NCBI RefSeq assembly: GCF_004402375.1
Contig: NZ_SOGJ01000007.1
Span: 58,232-122,231, forward strand
DNA: 64,000 nt
Source: Cryobacterium breve
GTDB lineage: Bacteria > Actinomycetota > Actinomycetes > Actinomycetales > Microbacteriaceae
Reading direction: 5' to 3'
Position 1 is the stretch's first letter. Each line of letters begins with the position of its first letter. The notes below the pieces were generated by a model, which made no database searches, was not told where the DNA came from, and worked only from the letters and a program-made list of their open reading frames with translations. Positions 44,608-53,702 of this stretch are shown here, in pieces. A program made the translations under genes and the position numbers.

Positions 44608-44893
44608 GCTGCCTGTCACCTGTTAACTGCCGCCTCGGTGGGTGAGCCTGGCGGTGCGGCTCAGAGGGGGTGCTGGCTGCTCCGAGTCCTGCAGCGCCAT
44701 CTCCTTCGCCGTGGATTTCTCAGCGTTCGTTTCTCCGAGCGGCGTTGTTCCCGGCCAACGGATGATCGTGGTCGGCTCGCTGACGCGCGTGCGCCCGATC
44801 GGGGAGGTTCATCTCGGTGTGCTGTCGGGCAGTTGCGCGGAGCTTTGCCGGGCATGGCGAATTCGTTTCCCGGTCCGCCACAGGCATCCGTCG

Positions 44894-44973
44894 TCACGCT
44901 ACGGAGGAGATTTTCGCGAAACGCCGGAGTTCGTGGCCGCCTGGGCGGCGTGTTGCGAAAATCTCCTCACGAA
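44894..44973. repeat. Inverted-repeat element, subfamily B, copy 3
   Basis: The left arm has ggaggagattttcgcgaaac (44903-44922). The right arm has cggcgtgttgcgaaaatctc (44947-44966) and ends tcctcacga at 44973. The arms pair imperfectly and the aggagattttcgc core is exact. Confidence 0.8.
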
Positions 44974-45077
44974 GCGGCGGCGGTGGCGGCGGCTGCAACG
45001 GATGCACGGATGCACGGGCGCACCAGTCGTACGCTTGTCCTGTTGTCACACACACCACCCACCCAGAGGAGTCCCGC

Positions 45078-45923
45078 ATGAAGATCGTCGTCACAGGTGG
45101 AAGCGGAAAGCTCGGCCGGACCGTCGTGAAGTACCTAGTGGCCGAGGGCCACGAGGTGTTGAACCTCGACCGTGACGGTGCCCGCAGCCACGATCTGGTG
45201 GTCGTGGACCTCACGGACTACGGCCAGGTCATCGACGCGATCCTCGGTGTCGATGACCGGCACTCGGGCTTCGACGCAATCGTTCACCTGGGCGCGATCC
45301 CGGCTCCCGGCCTGGTTCCCGACGTGGCCACTTTCCACAACAACATCCTCTCCACCTACAACGTGTTCCAGGCGGCCCGGCGTGCGGGCATCACGAAACT
45401 GGTCTACGCCTCCAGTGAGACCGTGCTCGGCCTGCCGTTCGACATCGACCCGCCCTACCTTCCCGTGGACGAGGAGTACCCGGCCCGTCCCGAAAGTACC
45501 TACTCGCTGGTGAAGCACCTCGAGGAGCAGATGGCGATCCAACTCACCCGGTGGGATCCCGAACTCAGCATCACGGCCCTGCGCTTCTCCAACGTCAAGG
45601 ACCCGGAGGACTACGCGGCCTTCCCCGCCTTCAACGCCGACGCCACCCTGCGCAAGTGGAACCTGTGGGGCTACATCGACGGCCGCGACGGCGCCCAGGC
45701 CGTGCTGCGTGCCCTGGAGAATGCGAAGCCGGGCTTCGAGGCATTCATCATCGCCGCCGCCGATACGGTGATGAGTCGGCCCAACGCCGCTTTGGCGGCC
45801 GAGGTCTTCCCCGGCGTCGAACTACGGCCGGTCGGCGAGAACGACACGCTGCTCTCCATCGACAAGGCCCGACGGATGCTGGGCTACGCCCCCGAGCACA
45901 GCTGGCGCGACCACGTGGCGTAG
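45078..45923 (+). CDS. NAD-dependent epimerase/dehydratase (extended SDR)
   Basis: A 281-residue extended short-chain dehydrogenase. GGSGKLG near residues 7-13 is the NAD loop, and STYSLVKHLEE holds the YxxxK catalytic pair. Substrate is probably a sugar nucleotide or uronate (uronate dehydrogenases have a similar layout). ATG 45078 is preceded by AGAGGA at 45065-45070. The gene stands alone downstream of an inverted-repeat element. Confidence 0.88.
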   Translation: MKIVVTGGSGKLGRTVVKYLVAEGHEVLNLDRDGARSHDLVVVDLTDYGQVIDAILGVDDRHSGFDAIVHLGAIPAPGLVPDVATFHNNILSTYNVFQAARRAGITKLVYASSETVLGLPFDIDPPYLPVDEEYPARPESTYSLVKHLEEQMAIQLTRWDPELSITALRFSNVKDPEDYAAFPAFNADATLRKWNLWGYIDGRDGAQAVLRALENAKPGFEAFIIAAADTVMSRPNAALAAEVFPGVELRPVGENDTLLSIDKARRMLGYAPEHSWRDHVA

Positions 45924-46336
45924 CAGCCACGCTCCTCGAACTGCCCGAAGGAGCCCGACCGGATGTGCCTCACCGTGGGGTGCACGGCGCTCCGCCGGCA
46001 CGACCGCGGATCGATAGCCCAGACCCACCACAGCGTGCGGGCATCCGCACCCGAGGTGCTGGGCCATGTCGGTGCCGTGGAGCGCCCCGAGGTCGCCGAA
46101 CGAGCAGACGTTCGGCAGCACCGTGCCGAGGTCTGCTCGTTCGGCGCCACGTTCGCCTCTCTTCTGGTCGGGAGCCGGCCCTCGAGGTATTCCTCGCTCG
46201 CGCCAGGGGCTGCGATCCGGGCCACCAGCAGCGGATCCTGCCCTGGCGGCTTTCGCCGCCTCTCTGATCATCGGGTCGTGATCATCATGACCTGCCTGAA
46301 ACCGAGCACCACGACTCTTCGAGAAGAGCGCACATC
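45924..46336. other. Gap with an inverted repeat
   Basis: No gene recognised. It contains the inverted repeat at 46094-46146. Confidence 0.5.
46094..46146. repeat. Inverted repeat around a 21-base loop
   Basis: The arms cgccgaacgagcagac (46094-46109) and gtctgctcgttcggcg (46131-46146) are perfectly complementary over 16 bp. No copy elsewhere in the window. It could be an operator or a stem-loop. Confidence 0.8.
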
Positions 46337-46731
46337 GTGAGCGACATCCCGGCGGCCGTCACCGTGCGTCGTCAGCGGGACCTGATCGCCGGCGGCTCGA
46401 TCGCCCTTGAGGCGGTCCTCGTCGGCGGTGCCGGCATCTGGGTCTTCGGGGCCCTCTTCTCCGAATTGGGCGGCGCCGTGAGGCCGGAGGCCGCCGTGAA
46501 GCAGCTGCTCTCCGAGACCATGGCTGGGCTCTACGTCGACCTGATTCGCCCCCGGCTGACGGCCCAGCTCACCGAGGCCGCGAGCCGAGCATTGTGGCCG
46601 TTGAGGAAGACGGTGACTGGTTCGTCAGTCCTCTCGAGACCCTGTTCGATGCCACTGCGATCGCCGTCGACAACGCCGCACGGCTGAGCGACGAGGGCAA
46701 GCTGATCGACGCCTTGGCCCCGGAGGAGTGA
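46337..46731 (+). pseudogene. Frameshifted hypothetical gene
   Basis: From ATG 46337 the first 75-80 codons give a protein-like frame with one hydrophobic helix (IALEAVLVGGAGIWVFGALF). From about 46580 the same frame becomes Arg/Ser-rich, while the +1-shifted frame continues plausibly (SIVAVEEDGDWFVSPLETLF) to a TGA at 46729. This suggests a frameshift, or two fused remnants. I do not recognise the family. A strong terminator follows at 46765. Confidence 0.5.
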
Positions 46732-46764
46732 CACGGCGTTGAGCCGTCGCTCAGCACCCGAAAC

Positions 46765-46802
46765 AACGGATGCACCCGCCCAGTCGGGCGGGTGCATCCG
46801 TT
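46765..46802. terminator. Bidirectional terminator between convergent genes
   Basis: The arms aacggatgcacccgcc (46765-46780) and ggcgggtgcatccgtt (46787-46802) pair perfectly over 16 bp with a 6-base loop. It serves the chitinase gene on the minus strand and the broken gene on the plus strand. Confidence 0.85.
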
Positions 46803-46825
46803 GTCTTCGTTCTGTGGTGACCGGG

Positions 46826-48322
46826 CTAGGAGGTCGCTGCCACGAACGCCGTGGAGTACGACCACTGCGGGCTGCTCACCCCGGAGCACATGTAGGCGGG
46901 AATGCCGCCCGTGCAGGGCTGGTCCCTGGTCATTTCCCACCAGCCGACGTAGTTCAGCGCGTTCGCCTTGGCGAAGGCGCTGACCTTATTCGTGTCGGCG
47001 AGGGTGAAAATCTCACCTGTGTCGTTCAAACCGATCATCGGCGTGATGCCGATCATGGACAGGCGCTGGGCGTCGGTCAGGCCAGCGTACGCAGGGAACG
47101 CGGCCAGCTGCTTCGCTGTGGAGTTCGCCGCGCTGATGGCGGCCGTGCCCATGTCGACCGTGCCGTCGCCGTAGTCCATGGCCATGATGTTGACGGCGGA
47201 GAGTTTCACTCCTCCGGCGGCGAATTCCTTGAGTGTGCGTTGACCGCTTGCGACGAGGCCGTAGGGCATCACCGGGAGGGTCAGGGATACCTGCAAGGGC
47301 CGGCCTGCTGCGGACTGCTGCTTCTGGAGAGCGACGATCGCGACCACGCGGCGTGCGTTGGCGGAAGGGTCGGAGACGTCGGAACCCTCGATGTCGAAGT
47401 CGATCCGGTCCACGTTGAACCGGTTGACCACCTTTGTGTACGCGGCGAGCAGAGCGGCCGGGTCGGTGCAGACCCGGGCGAGCTCGTTGTTCACGGCCCC
47501 GCCGAACGACACCACGAACTGCCCGCCGCCGGTCTGGAACTTGGAAATCGCTCCCACGAAGTCCTGGGTTCCGCCCACGGTGTAGTCGGTGTAGCCGGCC
47601 CAGGTCGGGCTGCAGTTGCTGGAGCGGTCGGCGACGATGAACGCCCCGGTGACGGCCTTGACCCCGGTCGCCGCAGCGAATGCGGAGAGGTCAGCGCTCG
47701 GCCAGAGGCCCATGTCCACGTAGGGGGCGACGAGAAGGCTGCCCGCCGGAGTTGGGGTGGCCGTCGGAACCGGGGTCGGAGTCGGGGTGGCCGTCGGAGT
47801 CGGAGTCGGAGTCGGAGTCGGGGTCGGAGTCGGGGTGGCCGTCGGAACCGGAGTCGGAACTGTCGAGCCGGAGCCGTTCACGGAGCACGGGATCGACGCG
47901 GCACCGGCCGGAAGGCCGATCACCGTGCAGGCGGTGGGGTACAGCGGAGCGGTTCCCACCTTGTACGACGTGAGGCCGAATGACGCGGTCGAGCCGGGCG
48001 CGAGCTTCGATGCCCAGGTCGGCGCCTTCACGGCGAATCCGCCGGTCGCGGTCTGAAGCGTCCCGTTCCACAGGGTGTTCACCTTGTTGCCGTAGGTGAA
48101 GGAGATCTGCCACGGCTGCAGCGTGGTCGTCGACGCGTTGTGAACCCCTGCCTCCGACTGGAACCCGGTCGTCCACACGTTCGTGTTCTTCCACGTCACC
48201 TCCACGCCGGACGTGGCCGCCGCCGCCGGCAGCCCGGTGGCGCCGAGACCGAGTATGAGCAGAACGGAAGAGCTGATCGCGATCGCCAGTGGTCGCAGCC
48301 GCCGGGAAGTGGAATCTTTCAC
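46826..48322 (-). CDS. GH18 chitinase with N-terminal CBM2
   Basis: A 498-residue secreted enzyme from GTG 48322 (GAGGA about 7 bases upstream). A signal peptide covers about residues 1-36. A carbohydrate-binding module family 2 domain covers about 37-145, with conserved Trp residues. A Thr-Pro repeat linker runs from about 155 to 195. The GH18 barrel follows, with DRIDFDIE giving the D-x-x-D-x-D-x-E motif and catalytic Glu312. It degrades chitin outside the cell. The linker repeat is a simple tandem array in the DNA (about 47757-47855). Confidence 0.93.
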   Translation of the reverse strand: MKDSTSRRLRPLAIAISSSVLLILGLGATGLPAAAATSGVEVTWKNTNVWTTGFQSEAGVHNASTTTLQPWQISFTYGNKVNTLWNGTLQTATGGFAVKAPTWASKLAPGSTASFGLTSYKVGTAPLYPTACTVIGLPAGAASIPCSVNGSGSTVPTPVPTATPTPTPTPTPTPTPTATPTPTPVPTATPTPAGSLLVAPYVDMGLWPSADLSAFAAATGVKAVTGAFIVADRSSNCSPTWAGYTDYTVGGTQDFVGAISKFQTGGGQFVVSFGGAVNNELARVCTDPAALLAAYTKVVNRFNVDRIDFDIEGSDVSDPSANARRVVAIVALQKQQSAAGRPLQVSLTLPVMPYGLVASGQRTLKEFAAGGVKLSAVNIMAMDYGDGTVDMGTAAISAANSTAKQLAAFPAYAGLTDAQRLSMIGITPMIGLNDTGEIFTLADTNKVSAFAKANALNYVGWWEMTRDQPCTGGIPAYMCSGVSSPQWSYSTAFVAATS

Positions 48323-48477
48323 TCGGTGTCCTCGTATCCTTGTCCTGAATGCGGTGGAGCGGCCGGGGCCGTCAGACATCAGCGGGAGCTGAACTCCAGT
48401 GATGACTATCGTCCGGAAGAGTTCTCACGTTAGAGTTCCGGCCGGAAATTCGACTCCGTCGAAGTAGTGTCGTTGGC

Positions 48478-48828
48478 ATGACCACGGATGAACTCGCCGA
48501 CTACTGTCTGAGCCTCCCGCTGGCGATTGAGACGTTCCCGTTCGGCGAGGAGACGAGCGTGTTCAAGACCAGCGGCAACGGCAAGATCTTCGCCCTCAGT
48601 GCCCTCGCCGCGGAACCTCTCACTGTCTCGCTCAAATGCGACCCTGAGGAGGGCCGGGCACTCCGTGAGGAGTTTCCGGATCGGATCACTCCGGGCTACC
48701 ACCTCAACAAGAAGCACTGGATCACGGTCGTGCCGGGCGGGCCGGTCGACGACGAGCTGGTGCGCCAACTGCTTCGGGACAGCCATTCTCTGGTCCGTCC
48801 CAAGGTGCCGCGGGCTCCAGAGTACTGA
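48478..48828 (+). CDS. MmcQ/YjbR family protein
   Basis: A 116-residue protein of the MmcQ/YjbR fold, similar to CyaY-like and DNA-binding-like alpha/beta proteins. TFPFGEETSVFKTSGNGKIFAL (in part) and the end motif HWITVVPGG...RDSHSLVRPKVPR are the family blocks. Function unknown. Divergent from the chitinase gene. Confidence 0.9.
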   Translation: MTTDELADYCLSLPLAIETFPFGEETSVFKTSGNGKIFALSALAAEPLTVSLKCDPEEGRALREEFPDRITPGYHLNKKHWITVVPGGPVDDELVRQLLRDSHSLVRPKVPRAPEY

Positions 48829-49051
48829 CCCGCCACAAGTTGCTGTCCGTTCGGCGAGCCTGCGCTGAGGCTGACCCAGGACCCGAGGGTCCAGCCGCCC
48901 GCCTCGCCCTCAACCACGAACGTTCCGCGCTCAGCCGGTCGCCCTCTGGGTGCAGCACCGCGAGGAGATGAACGAGTTGGTGGGCCAGAGCGACCGCCGA
49001 AAGTGACAGCATGGGGGAATAGGCACCGCATCCACGAGAGGGACACCCCCC

Positions 49052-49378
49052 ATGACGATCATCAAAATCAACGCCATCACCGTGCCCGGTGACAACGGCG
49101 ACGAGCTGGCCCGCCGGTTCGCCGCCCGTGCCGGCGCCGTCGACGGCCGACCGGGATTCGAGGGTTTCGAACTCCTCAAGCCCACGGATGACCGCACCAC
49201 CTGGTTGGTCGTCACCCGGTGGGCCGACGAGGAGTCCTTCCAGAACTGGCTGACCTCGCCGTCCTTCACCCAGGGCCACCACGGCAACAGCTTGAAGGAA
49301 GGCGAGGCACCGGCCCGACCCGTGGGCATCAGCAGCGAACTGTGGTCCTATGAGATCGCGGGTGGGTCGCAGGCCTGA
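49052..49378 (+). CDS. Antibiotic biosynthesis monooxygenase-like protein, MhuD/HmoA type
   Basis: A 108-residue ferredoxin-like dimeric protein. The N-terminal IIKINAITVP with Asn7-region, the aromatic VVTRWADEESFQNW block and a GHHGN loop with two His match actinobacterial MhuD/IsdG-like heme-degrading enzymes. A heme oxygenase role for iron release is likely; an alternative is a general ABM family protein. RBS GAGAGGGAC is at 49037-49045. Confidence 0.8.
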   Translation: MTIIKINAITVPGDNGDELARRFAARAGAVDGRPGFEGFELLKPTDDRTTWLVVTRWADEESFQNWLTSPSFTQGHHGNSLKEGEAPARPVGISSELWSYEIAGGSQA

Positions 49379-49523
49379 CCCGCACCCATAACCGGTCGCC
49401 GCCGGGCCGGCAGAACGCCGGCATGAATGTGAAGCGGGTGGGGAGGCGACGTGCCGGGTCGTTCACCCGGAGGGCGGACAGCAGGCGTCGGTCGAGATCG
49501 TCGAAGGAATATATTGCTCGTTG

Positions 49524-49542
49524 TGCACATAGGGTCTATGCA
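49524..49542. promoter_or_regulatory. Imperfect palindrome upstream of ornithine cyclodeaminase
   Basis: tgcacatagggtctatgca has 8 complementary base pairs around a short centre, about 97 bases before the start. It may be an operator for amino-acid-responsive control. No regulator gene is adjacent. Confidence 0.4.
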
Positions 49543-49638
49543 GAGTGCGTGATCTTCTGCACAGATTGTTGCAAAAATGAAATTGCCGACGCACATCGCC
49601 CATGCATAGGGTTGATTTCTGACCGAGGGGAGTGGCAC

Positions 49639-50670
49639 GTGGTGCGCTTTGTAGACGTAGGAAACATCAACCGCTGGGCCGCCAAGACCGGTGTGGAACG
49701 CATCCTCACCGATATGGTCGAATACTTGGAGCGTGACTTCCGGCGCTGGCCCTCATTCGACAAGGTTCCGCGCGTAGCCAGCCACTCTCCGCTCGGCGTG
49801 ATCGAACTCATGCCCACGAGCGACGGCGTCACGTACGGCTTCAAGTACGTCAACGGACATCCGTCGAACCCGTCGCGGGGCCTGCAGACCGTGACCGCAT
49901 TCGGCGTGCTCGCCGATGTGCAGAGCGGCTACCCCACCTTCTGGTCTGAGATGACCGTGCTCACGGCCTTCCGCACCGCCGCGACGTCGGCCATGGTCGC
50001 CCGGGCGTTGGCCCGCCCCGACGCGCACACCATGGCAATGATCGGCACAGGCACCCAGTCGGAGTTCCAGGCGCTCGCCTTCCGCGGGCTCCTTGGCATC
50101 AATCGGTTGCGGGTCTGGGACACCGACCCCGAGGCCATCGCCAAATTCGTGCGCAACCTGGCCCCGCTCGGTTTCGAGATCGTCGTGGCCACGGGGGCGA
50201 CGGATGCCGTCACCGGCGCCGATATCATCACCACCTGCACCGCGGACAAGGCCAACGCCACAGTGCTCACCGACGCCATGGTCGCCCCCGGCGTGCACAT
50301 CAATGCCATCGGGGGCGACTGCCCCGGCAAGACCGAGCTCGACCCGGGCATCCTGCACCGCGCCGATGTCTTCGTGGAATTCACCGCGCAAACCCGCATC
50401 GAAGGCGAGATCCAGCAGATGCAGCCCGACTTCCCGGTCACCGAGATCTGGCAGGTGCTCCTCGGCGAGGCGACCGGGCGCACCTCGGCCCGGCAGATCA
50501 CGGTCTTCGACTCCGTCGGCTTCGCCATTGAGGACTTCTCGGCGCTCCGCTTCCTGCAGGACGCCGTCGACCAGACCCCGTTCTACATCGACATCGACCT
50601 CGTCGCCGACCCCGATGACCCGAAAGACCTCTTCGGTCTGGTCACCGCCGGCGCGCCCGTTCTCGTCTGA
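49639..50670 (+). CDS. Ornithine cyclodeaminase
   Basis: A 343-residue NAD-dependent enzyme of the ornithine cyclodeaminase/mu-crystallin family, converting ornithine to proline and ammonia. MAMIGTGTQSEFQ is the NAD-binding loop, and FKYVNGHPSNP is the substrate-binding block typical of true ornithine cyclodeaminases. GTG 49639 (or GTG 49642) has GAGGGG about 8 bases upstream. CtlX starts 5 bases after the stop, giving a citrulline-to-proline catabolic pair. Confidence 0.9.
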   Translation: MVRFVDVGNINRWAAKTGVERILTDMVEYLERDFRRWPSFDKVPRVASHSPLGVIELMPTSDGVTYGFKYVNGHPSNPSRGLQTVTAFGVLADVQSGYPTFWSEMTVLTAFRTAATSAMVARALARPDAHTMAMIGTGTQSEFQALAFRGLLGINRLRVWDTDPEAIAKFVRNLAPLGFEIVVATGATDAVTGADIITTCTADKANATVLTDAMVAPGVHINAIGGDCPGKTELDPGILHRADVFVEFTAQTRIEGEIQQMQPDFPVTEIWQVLLGEATGRTSARQITVFDSVGFAIEDFSALRFLQDAVDQTPFYIDIDLVADPDDPKDLFGLVTAGAPVLV

Positions 50671-50675
50671 CCCTG

Positions 50676-51710
50676 GTGTCCGTTCAGGCTCCCTCGGCCG
50701 TTCTCTTGATCAGGCCACACTTCTTCACGCCGAACCCGGAGACGGCGCACGACAACACCTTCCAGTCGAGGGACGCCGGGCACGATGCGGCGCTGATCGC
50801 CGAGGCTGCCTTCGCCGAGGTGACCGTGGTGGCCGAGACGCTGGAGGCCCACGGTGTCGCGGTGCATCTGTTCGACGACGACGGCCCTGGTCGCCCCGAC
50901 AGCGTGTTCCCCAACAACTGGATCTCGACTCACGCCGGGGGACACGTGGCTCTCTACCCGATGCACGCGCCGAGCCGGCGCACGGAACGCCGGGGCGACA
51001 TCGTCGAGATGCTCAAGCAGCGCTACCGCGTGCAGGACGTCGTCGACTACTCGGGGCTCGAACCCGACGATGTCTTCCTCGAGGGGACCGGGGCGATGGT
51101 GCTCGACCATGCGGCGCGAATCGCCTACGTTTCCCGGTCGCGGCGGGCCGACCCGATCGCACTCGAGCGGTTCTGCACCAATTTCGGCTACGAGCCCATT
51201 GCCTTCGATGCGTCCGATGAGAACGGAACGCCGATCTATCACACCAATGTGATGATGTGCATCGCCACGGACTTCGCCCTGGTCGGGCTCGATCTGATCG
51301 AATCGCCCGCCCGGCGCAGCCATGTCGTCGAGCGACTGGCCGCGCAGGACCGGCACGTGCTCGCTCTCGACCGGAATCAGATCCGCAACTACGCTGGCAA
51401 CGCCATCGAACTCCACGGTCGGAACGGACGGATGCTGGCGCTCTCACGCCGCGCCCTCGCCAGCCTGTCCGCAGAGCAGCGGCGGGTGATCGAGCGGAGC
51501 TGCATGATTCTGCCTCTCGACGTGCCCACGATCGAGCTTGCCGGTGGCTCAGTGCGGTGCATGCTCGCCGGGATCCACCTAGACCGGCGCGGTGCCCGTG
51601 CTGCTGATGTCGGTGCTGACGTCGGTACTGGTGCCCGTGCTGCTGATGTCGGTGCTGACGCTGCCGTTCTGGCGGAAGAACTTGATCGCCGTCTCCCGAA
51701 AAGCGCGTGA
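50676..51710 (+). CDS. Citrulline utilisation hydrolase CtlX-like (amidinotransferase fold)
   Basis: A 344-residue guanidine-modifying-family hydrolase. NNWISTHAGG, the EGTGAMVLD block, the catalytic His in YHTNVMM and the nucleophile Cys in GGSVRCMLAGIH (near residue 296) are conserved. CtlX-type enzymes convert citrulline to ornithine. After the usual family end the protein continues for about 40 residues (AADVGAD repeats), which are encoded by a duplicated 39-bp repeat also used on the other strand by the alpha/beta hydrolase tail. The GTG start is 5 bases from ornithine cyclodeaminase. Confidence 0.88.
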   Translation: MSVQAPSAVLLIRPHFFTPNPETAHDNTFQSRDAGHDAALIAEAAFAEVTVVAETLEAHGVAVHLFDDDGPGRPDSVFPNNWISTHAGGHVALYPMHAPSRRTERRGDIVEMLKQRYRVQDVVDYSGLEPDDVFLEGTGAMVLDHAARIAYVSRSRRADPIALERFCTNFGYEPIAFDASDENGTPIYHTNVMMCIATDFALVGLDLIESPARRSHVVERLAAQDRHVLALDRNQIRNYAGNAIELHGRNGRMLALSRRALASLSAEQRRVIERSCMILPLDVPTIELAGGSVRCMLAGIHLDRRGARAADVGADVGTGARAADVGADAAVLAEELDRRLPKSA

Positions 51711-52445
51711 CGTCGGGGCGTTGAAGTGGTTGCGCCCGGGGATTTCGAAGAACTCGCCGTTCGGCGTGGCCGCGGCCAGCGCTTTGGAAGCCGGGAGGAT
51801 GCTGTCCTTGCTCCCGGTGGCGAAGAGCACGGGCTGGGCCGGCGAATTCTCGGGCCCGGGCTGGGGGCCGCCGCGCATGCCCTCGACCAGGGCCACGAGG
51901 GCCTTGAGGTCGTTTCCGGGTAGTGCGCGGGCCATGGTCAGGTAGGCGCCGGTGAGGCGGTCGTCGACCTCGGTGCCGTGCTCGATGTGAGCGCGGGCAT
52001 CCGTTACCTTGAAGCGTTTGAGGGGGTCACCATCGGGGATACCGCCGAGTACGGCCATCGTGATGCGGCCTTCCAATTCGCGGGCGGCCTGCCAGCCCAC
52101 CCGGGCGCCGAGAGAGTATCCCGCGTAGCAGACCTCGTCGAGCAGGTAGGCGTCGAGAACCTGGAGCACATCATCGACCAGCGCCTCCATCGTGTATTCG
52201 GCGGGGGAGCGGGGCTTGTCACTCAGTCCGTGCCCGCGCTGGTCGATCGCGATCACGTGGAAGCCGGCGCGGACGAGATCCCGGGTCCAGCCGGTCACGT
52301 GCCAATTGGTGAGCGCGCTGGAGGCGAAGCCGTGTACGGCGAGCACGGTGGGGGTGCTCGGATCACCGAATTCGTAGGTGGCAAGATTGACGCCGTCGGT
52401 CGAGTAGACGAAGCGGTGCGGAGGAGCGGTGCGTGTTGACATCAC
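51579..52445 (-). CDS. Alpha/beta hydrolase
   Basis: A 288-residue hydrolase. VHGFASS near residue 39 is the oxyanion-hole region, GYSLGA near 113 the nucleophilic elbow with Ser, and the C-terminal GRNHFNAP the catalytic His. Substrate unknown. The last 25 residues (Ser-Thr-rich, TDISSTGT repeats) come from the shared tandem repeat and overlap the CtlX end by 132 bases on the opposite strand. ATG 52445 and 52442 are both possible starts. Confidence 0.85.
   Translation of the reverse strand: MMSTRTAPPHRFVYSTDGVNLATYEFGDPSTPTVLAVHGFASSALTNWHVTGWTRDLVRAGFHVIAIDQRGHGLSDKPRSPAEYTMEALVDDVLQVLDAYLLDEVCYAGYSLGARVGWQAARELEGRITMAVLGGIPDGDPLKRFKVTDARAHIEHGTEVDDRLTGAYLTMARALPGNDLKALVALVEGMRGGPQPGPENSPAQPVLFATGSKDSILPASKALAAATPNGEFFEIPGRNHFNAPTSRAFRETAIKFFRQNGSVSTDISSTGTSTDVSTDISSTGTAPV
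51591..51660. repeat. Duplicated 31-bp unit (39-bp period) read in both strands
   Basis: Positions 51591-51621 and 51630-51660 are identical 31-mers, starting ggtgcccgtgctgctgatgt. The period is 39 bases, 13 codons, so both antisense genes stay in frame. Confidence 0.92.
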
Positions 52446-52676
52446 CCACTATCAGACCACGAAGCCGGACCCCACGTGCCCATCCTTTTTTTGTCCACCG
52501 ATTTGGTGAAAGGGCAAGCCCTCCACCTCTCCTATCGGCACTTTGCCAGCTTTAACTGAGGATTTATCCAGTAATCCCGTGCAGTCTTGCAGCTTCGCCC
52601 GGTCGGGACCCCGTCCGTGGAACGTCGAACAAGAACCGTGAGCGCAGCCGCACGAGCGATTCGCCCTGTGAAAGTC

Positions 52677-53702
52677 ATGCCCAACTCATATTCGTCTTCT
52701 CGTAAGCCCGACCCTCTCAACGACCTGATCCCCAGTTCAAACCTTGATTCCGGCACCACCTTCACCGACGCGACCGCCACTTTGGGCGCCGATATCGGGT
52801 TCTCCCGCCACCGGGAAGCGCGCAGCAGGCGGTTGCGCAGCCGTCTTCTGATGGTCGGTTCCCTCATTGCCGTCAGCGCCGTCGTGGTGAGCGGATTCTC
52901 TGCCCAATCCGCGGCACAGGCCGCCGCAGCAGACGAAAAGGAGCGCATCGCCGATACCGCTGTGATGGCCACAGCCACCGGCCCTCACCCCGAGCAGGCA
53001 GGCAGTCTCGACGGGGTCGTCCCGGCCCATGCGTCCGCGAGTGCGCGCACTACCCTGGCGGGCGCCACCAGCGTGATCGCGGCGGCCCAGGGCAAGGCGG
53101 ATGCGTCAGCGCTCTCGAGCTCTGTCGCTTCCCTCAGCGAGTACACGCTCCTTGCCCCTGAACGGGTCTTCGACCTGGTCGACCAGGTCAAGGCCGAAAG
53201 CGCAGTCGTGCAGGCTTCAACGACCGAGGCTGACCGCGTGGCCGCGGAGCAGGCTGCCGCCGCTGCCAAGGCCGCTGCCGAGGCCGCCGCTGCCGCCGAG
53301 GCTCAGGCCGCCGCTGCGGCGAAAGCCAGAGCAGCCGTTCCCTCGGCCGAGGCACCGGCCCCTGCAGCTCCCGCGCGCCCGGCCGCCCCGGCCAGCCCGA
53401 GTGGGGCCCAGGCGATCGCCCGGGACATCATGGCGGCCCAGTACGGGTGGGGAGGTGACCAGTTCGGATGCCTGGTGAGCCTCTGGAACAAGGAGTCAGG
53501 CTGGAATGTGAATGCCTACAACGCCTCAAGTGGTGCCACGGGAATCCCGCAGGCCCTCCCCGGCAGCAAGATGGCGTCGGCCGGCGCCGACTGGGCCACC
53601 AACCCGGCGACTCAAATCACCTGGGGTCTGGGCTACATCGCCGGTCGCTATGGAACCCCCTGCGGAGCCTGGGACCACTCCGTCTCCGCGGGCTGGTATT
53701 GA
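52677..53702 (+). CDS. Cell-wall protein with SLT-like lytic transglycosylase domain
   Basis: A 341-residue protein from ATG 52677 (GTG 52668 is an alternative). One transmembrane helix lies at about 60-80, followed by an Ala-rich coiled-coil (about 180-220), a Pro/Ala linker and a C-terminal SLT-like domain (about 255-341). That domain has GGDQFGCLVSLWNKESGWN, where the Glu in NKESGW is the expected catalytic acid, and the GIPQALPG block. It cuts or binds peptidoglycan at the cell surface. A long leader (52446-52676) precedes it; I found no recognised riboswitch in it. Confidence 0.85.
   Translation: MPNSYSSSRKPDPLNDLIPSSNLDSGTTFTDATATLGADIGFSRHREARSRRLRSRLLMVGSLIAVSAVVVSGFSAQSAAQAAAADEKERIADTAVMATATGPHPEQAGSLDGVVPAHASASARTTLAGATSVIAAAQGKADASALSSSVASLSEYTLLAPERVFDLVDQVKAESAVVQASTTEADRVAAEQAAAAAKAAAEAAAAAEAQAAAAAKARAAVPSAEAPAPAAPARPAAPASPSGAQAIARDIMAAQYGWGGDQFGCLVSLWNKESGWNVNAYNASSGATGIPQALPGSKMASAGADWATNPATQITWGLGYIAGRYGTPCGAWDHSVSAGWY

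Larger units (their letters stand above)
44515..45077. other. Repeat-rich gap before the epimerase gene
   Basis: It holds two short tandem arrays (44525-44607) and inverted-repeat element B copy 3 (44894-44973). A frame open from 44642 reads partly like protein (PGQRMIVVGSLTRVRPIGEV) but runs through the element and matches nothing I know. I do not call it a gene. Confidence 0.45.

Noticed and set aside
44642-45175. Open frame reading partly like a protein before the epimerase
   Set aside because: It runs through an inverted-repeat element and into the epimerase start, has no ribosome-binding site and matches no family.
52446-52676. A c-di-AMP (ydaO type) riboswitch before the SLT gene, as is common before actinobacterial cell-wall hydrolases
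   Set aside because: I could not find the conserved ydaO blocks; only a T-tract at 52485-52492 and unremarkable sequence are visible. A covariance-model search would decide.
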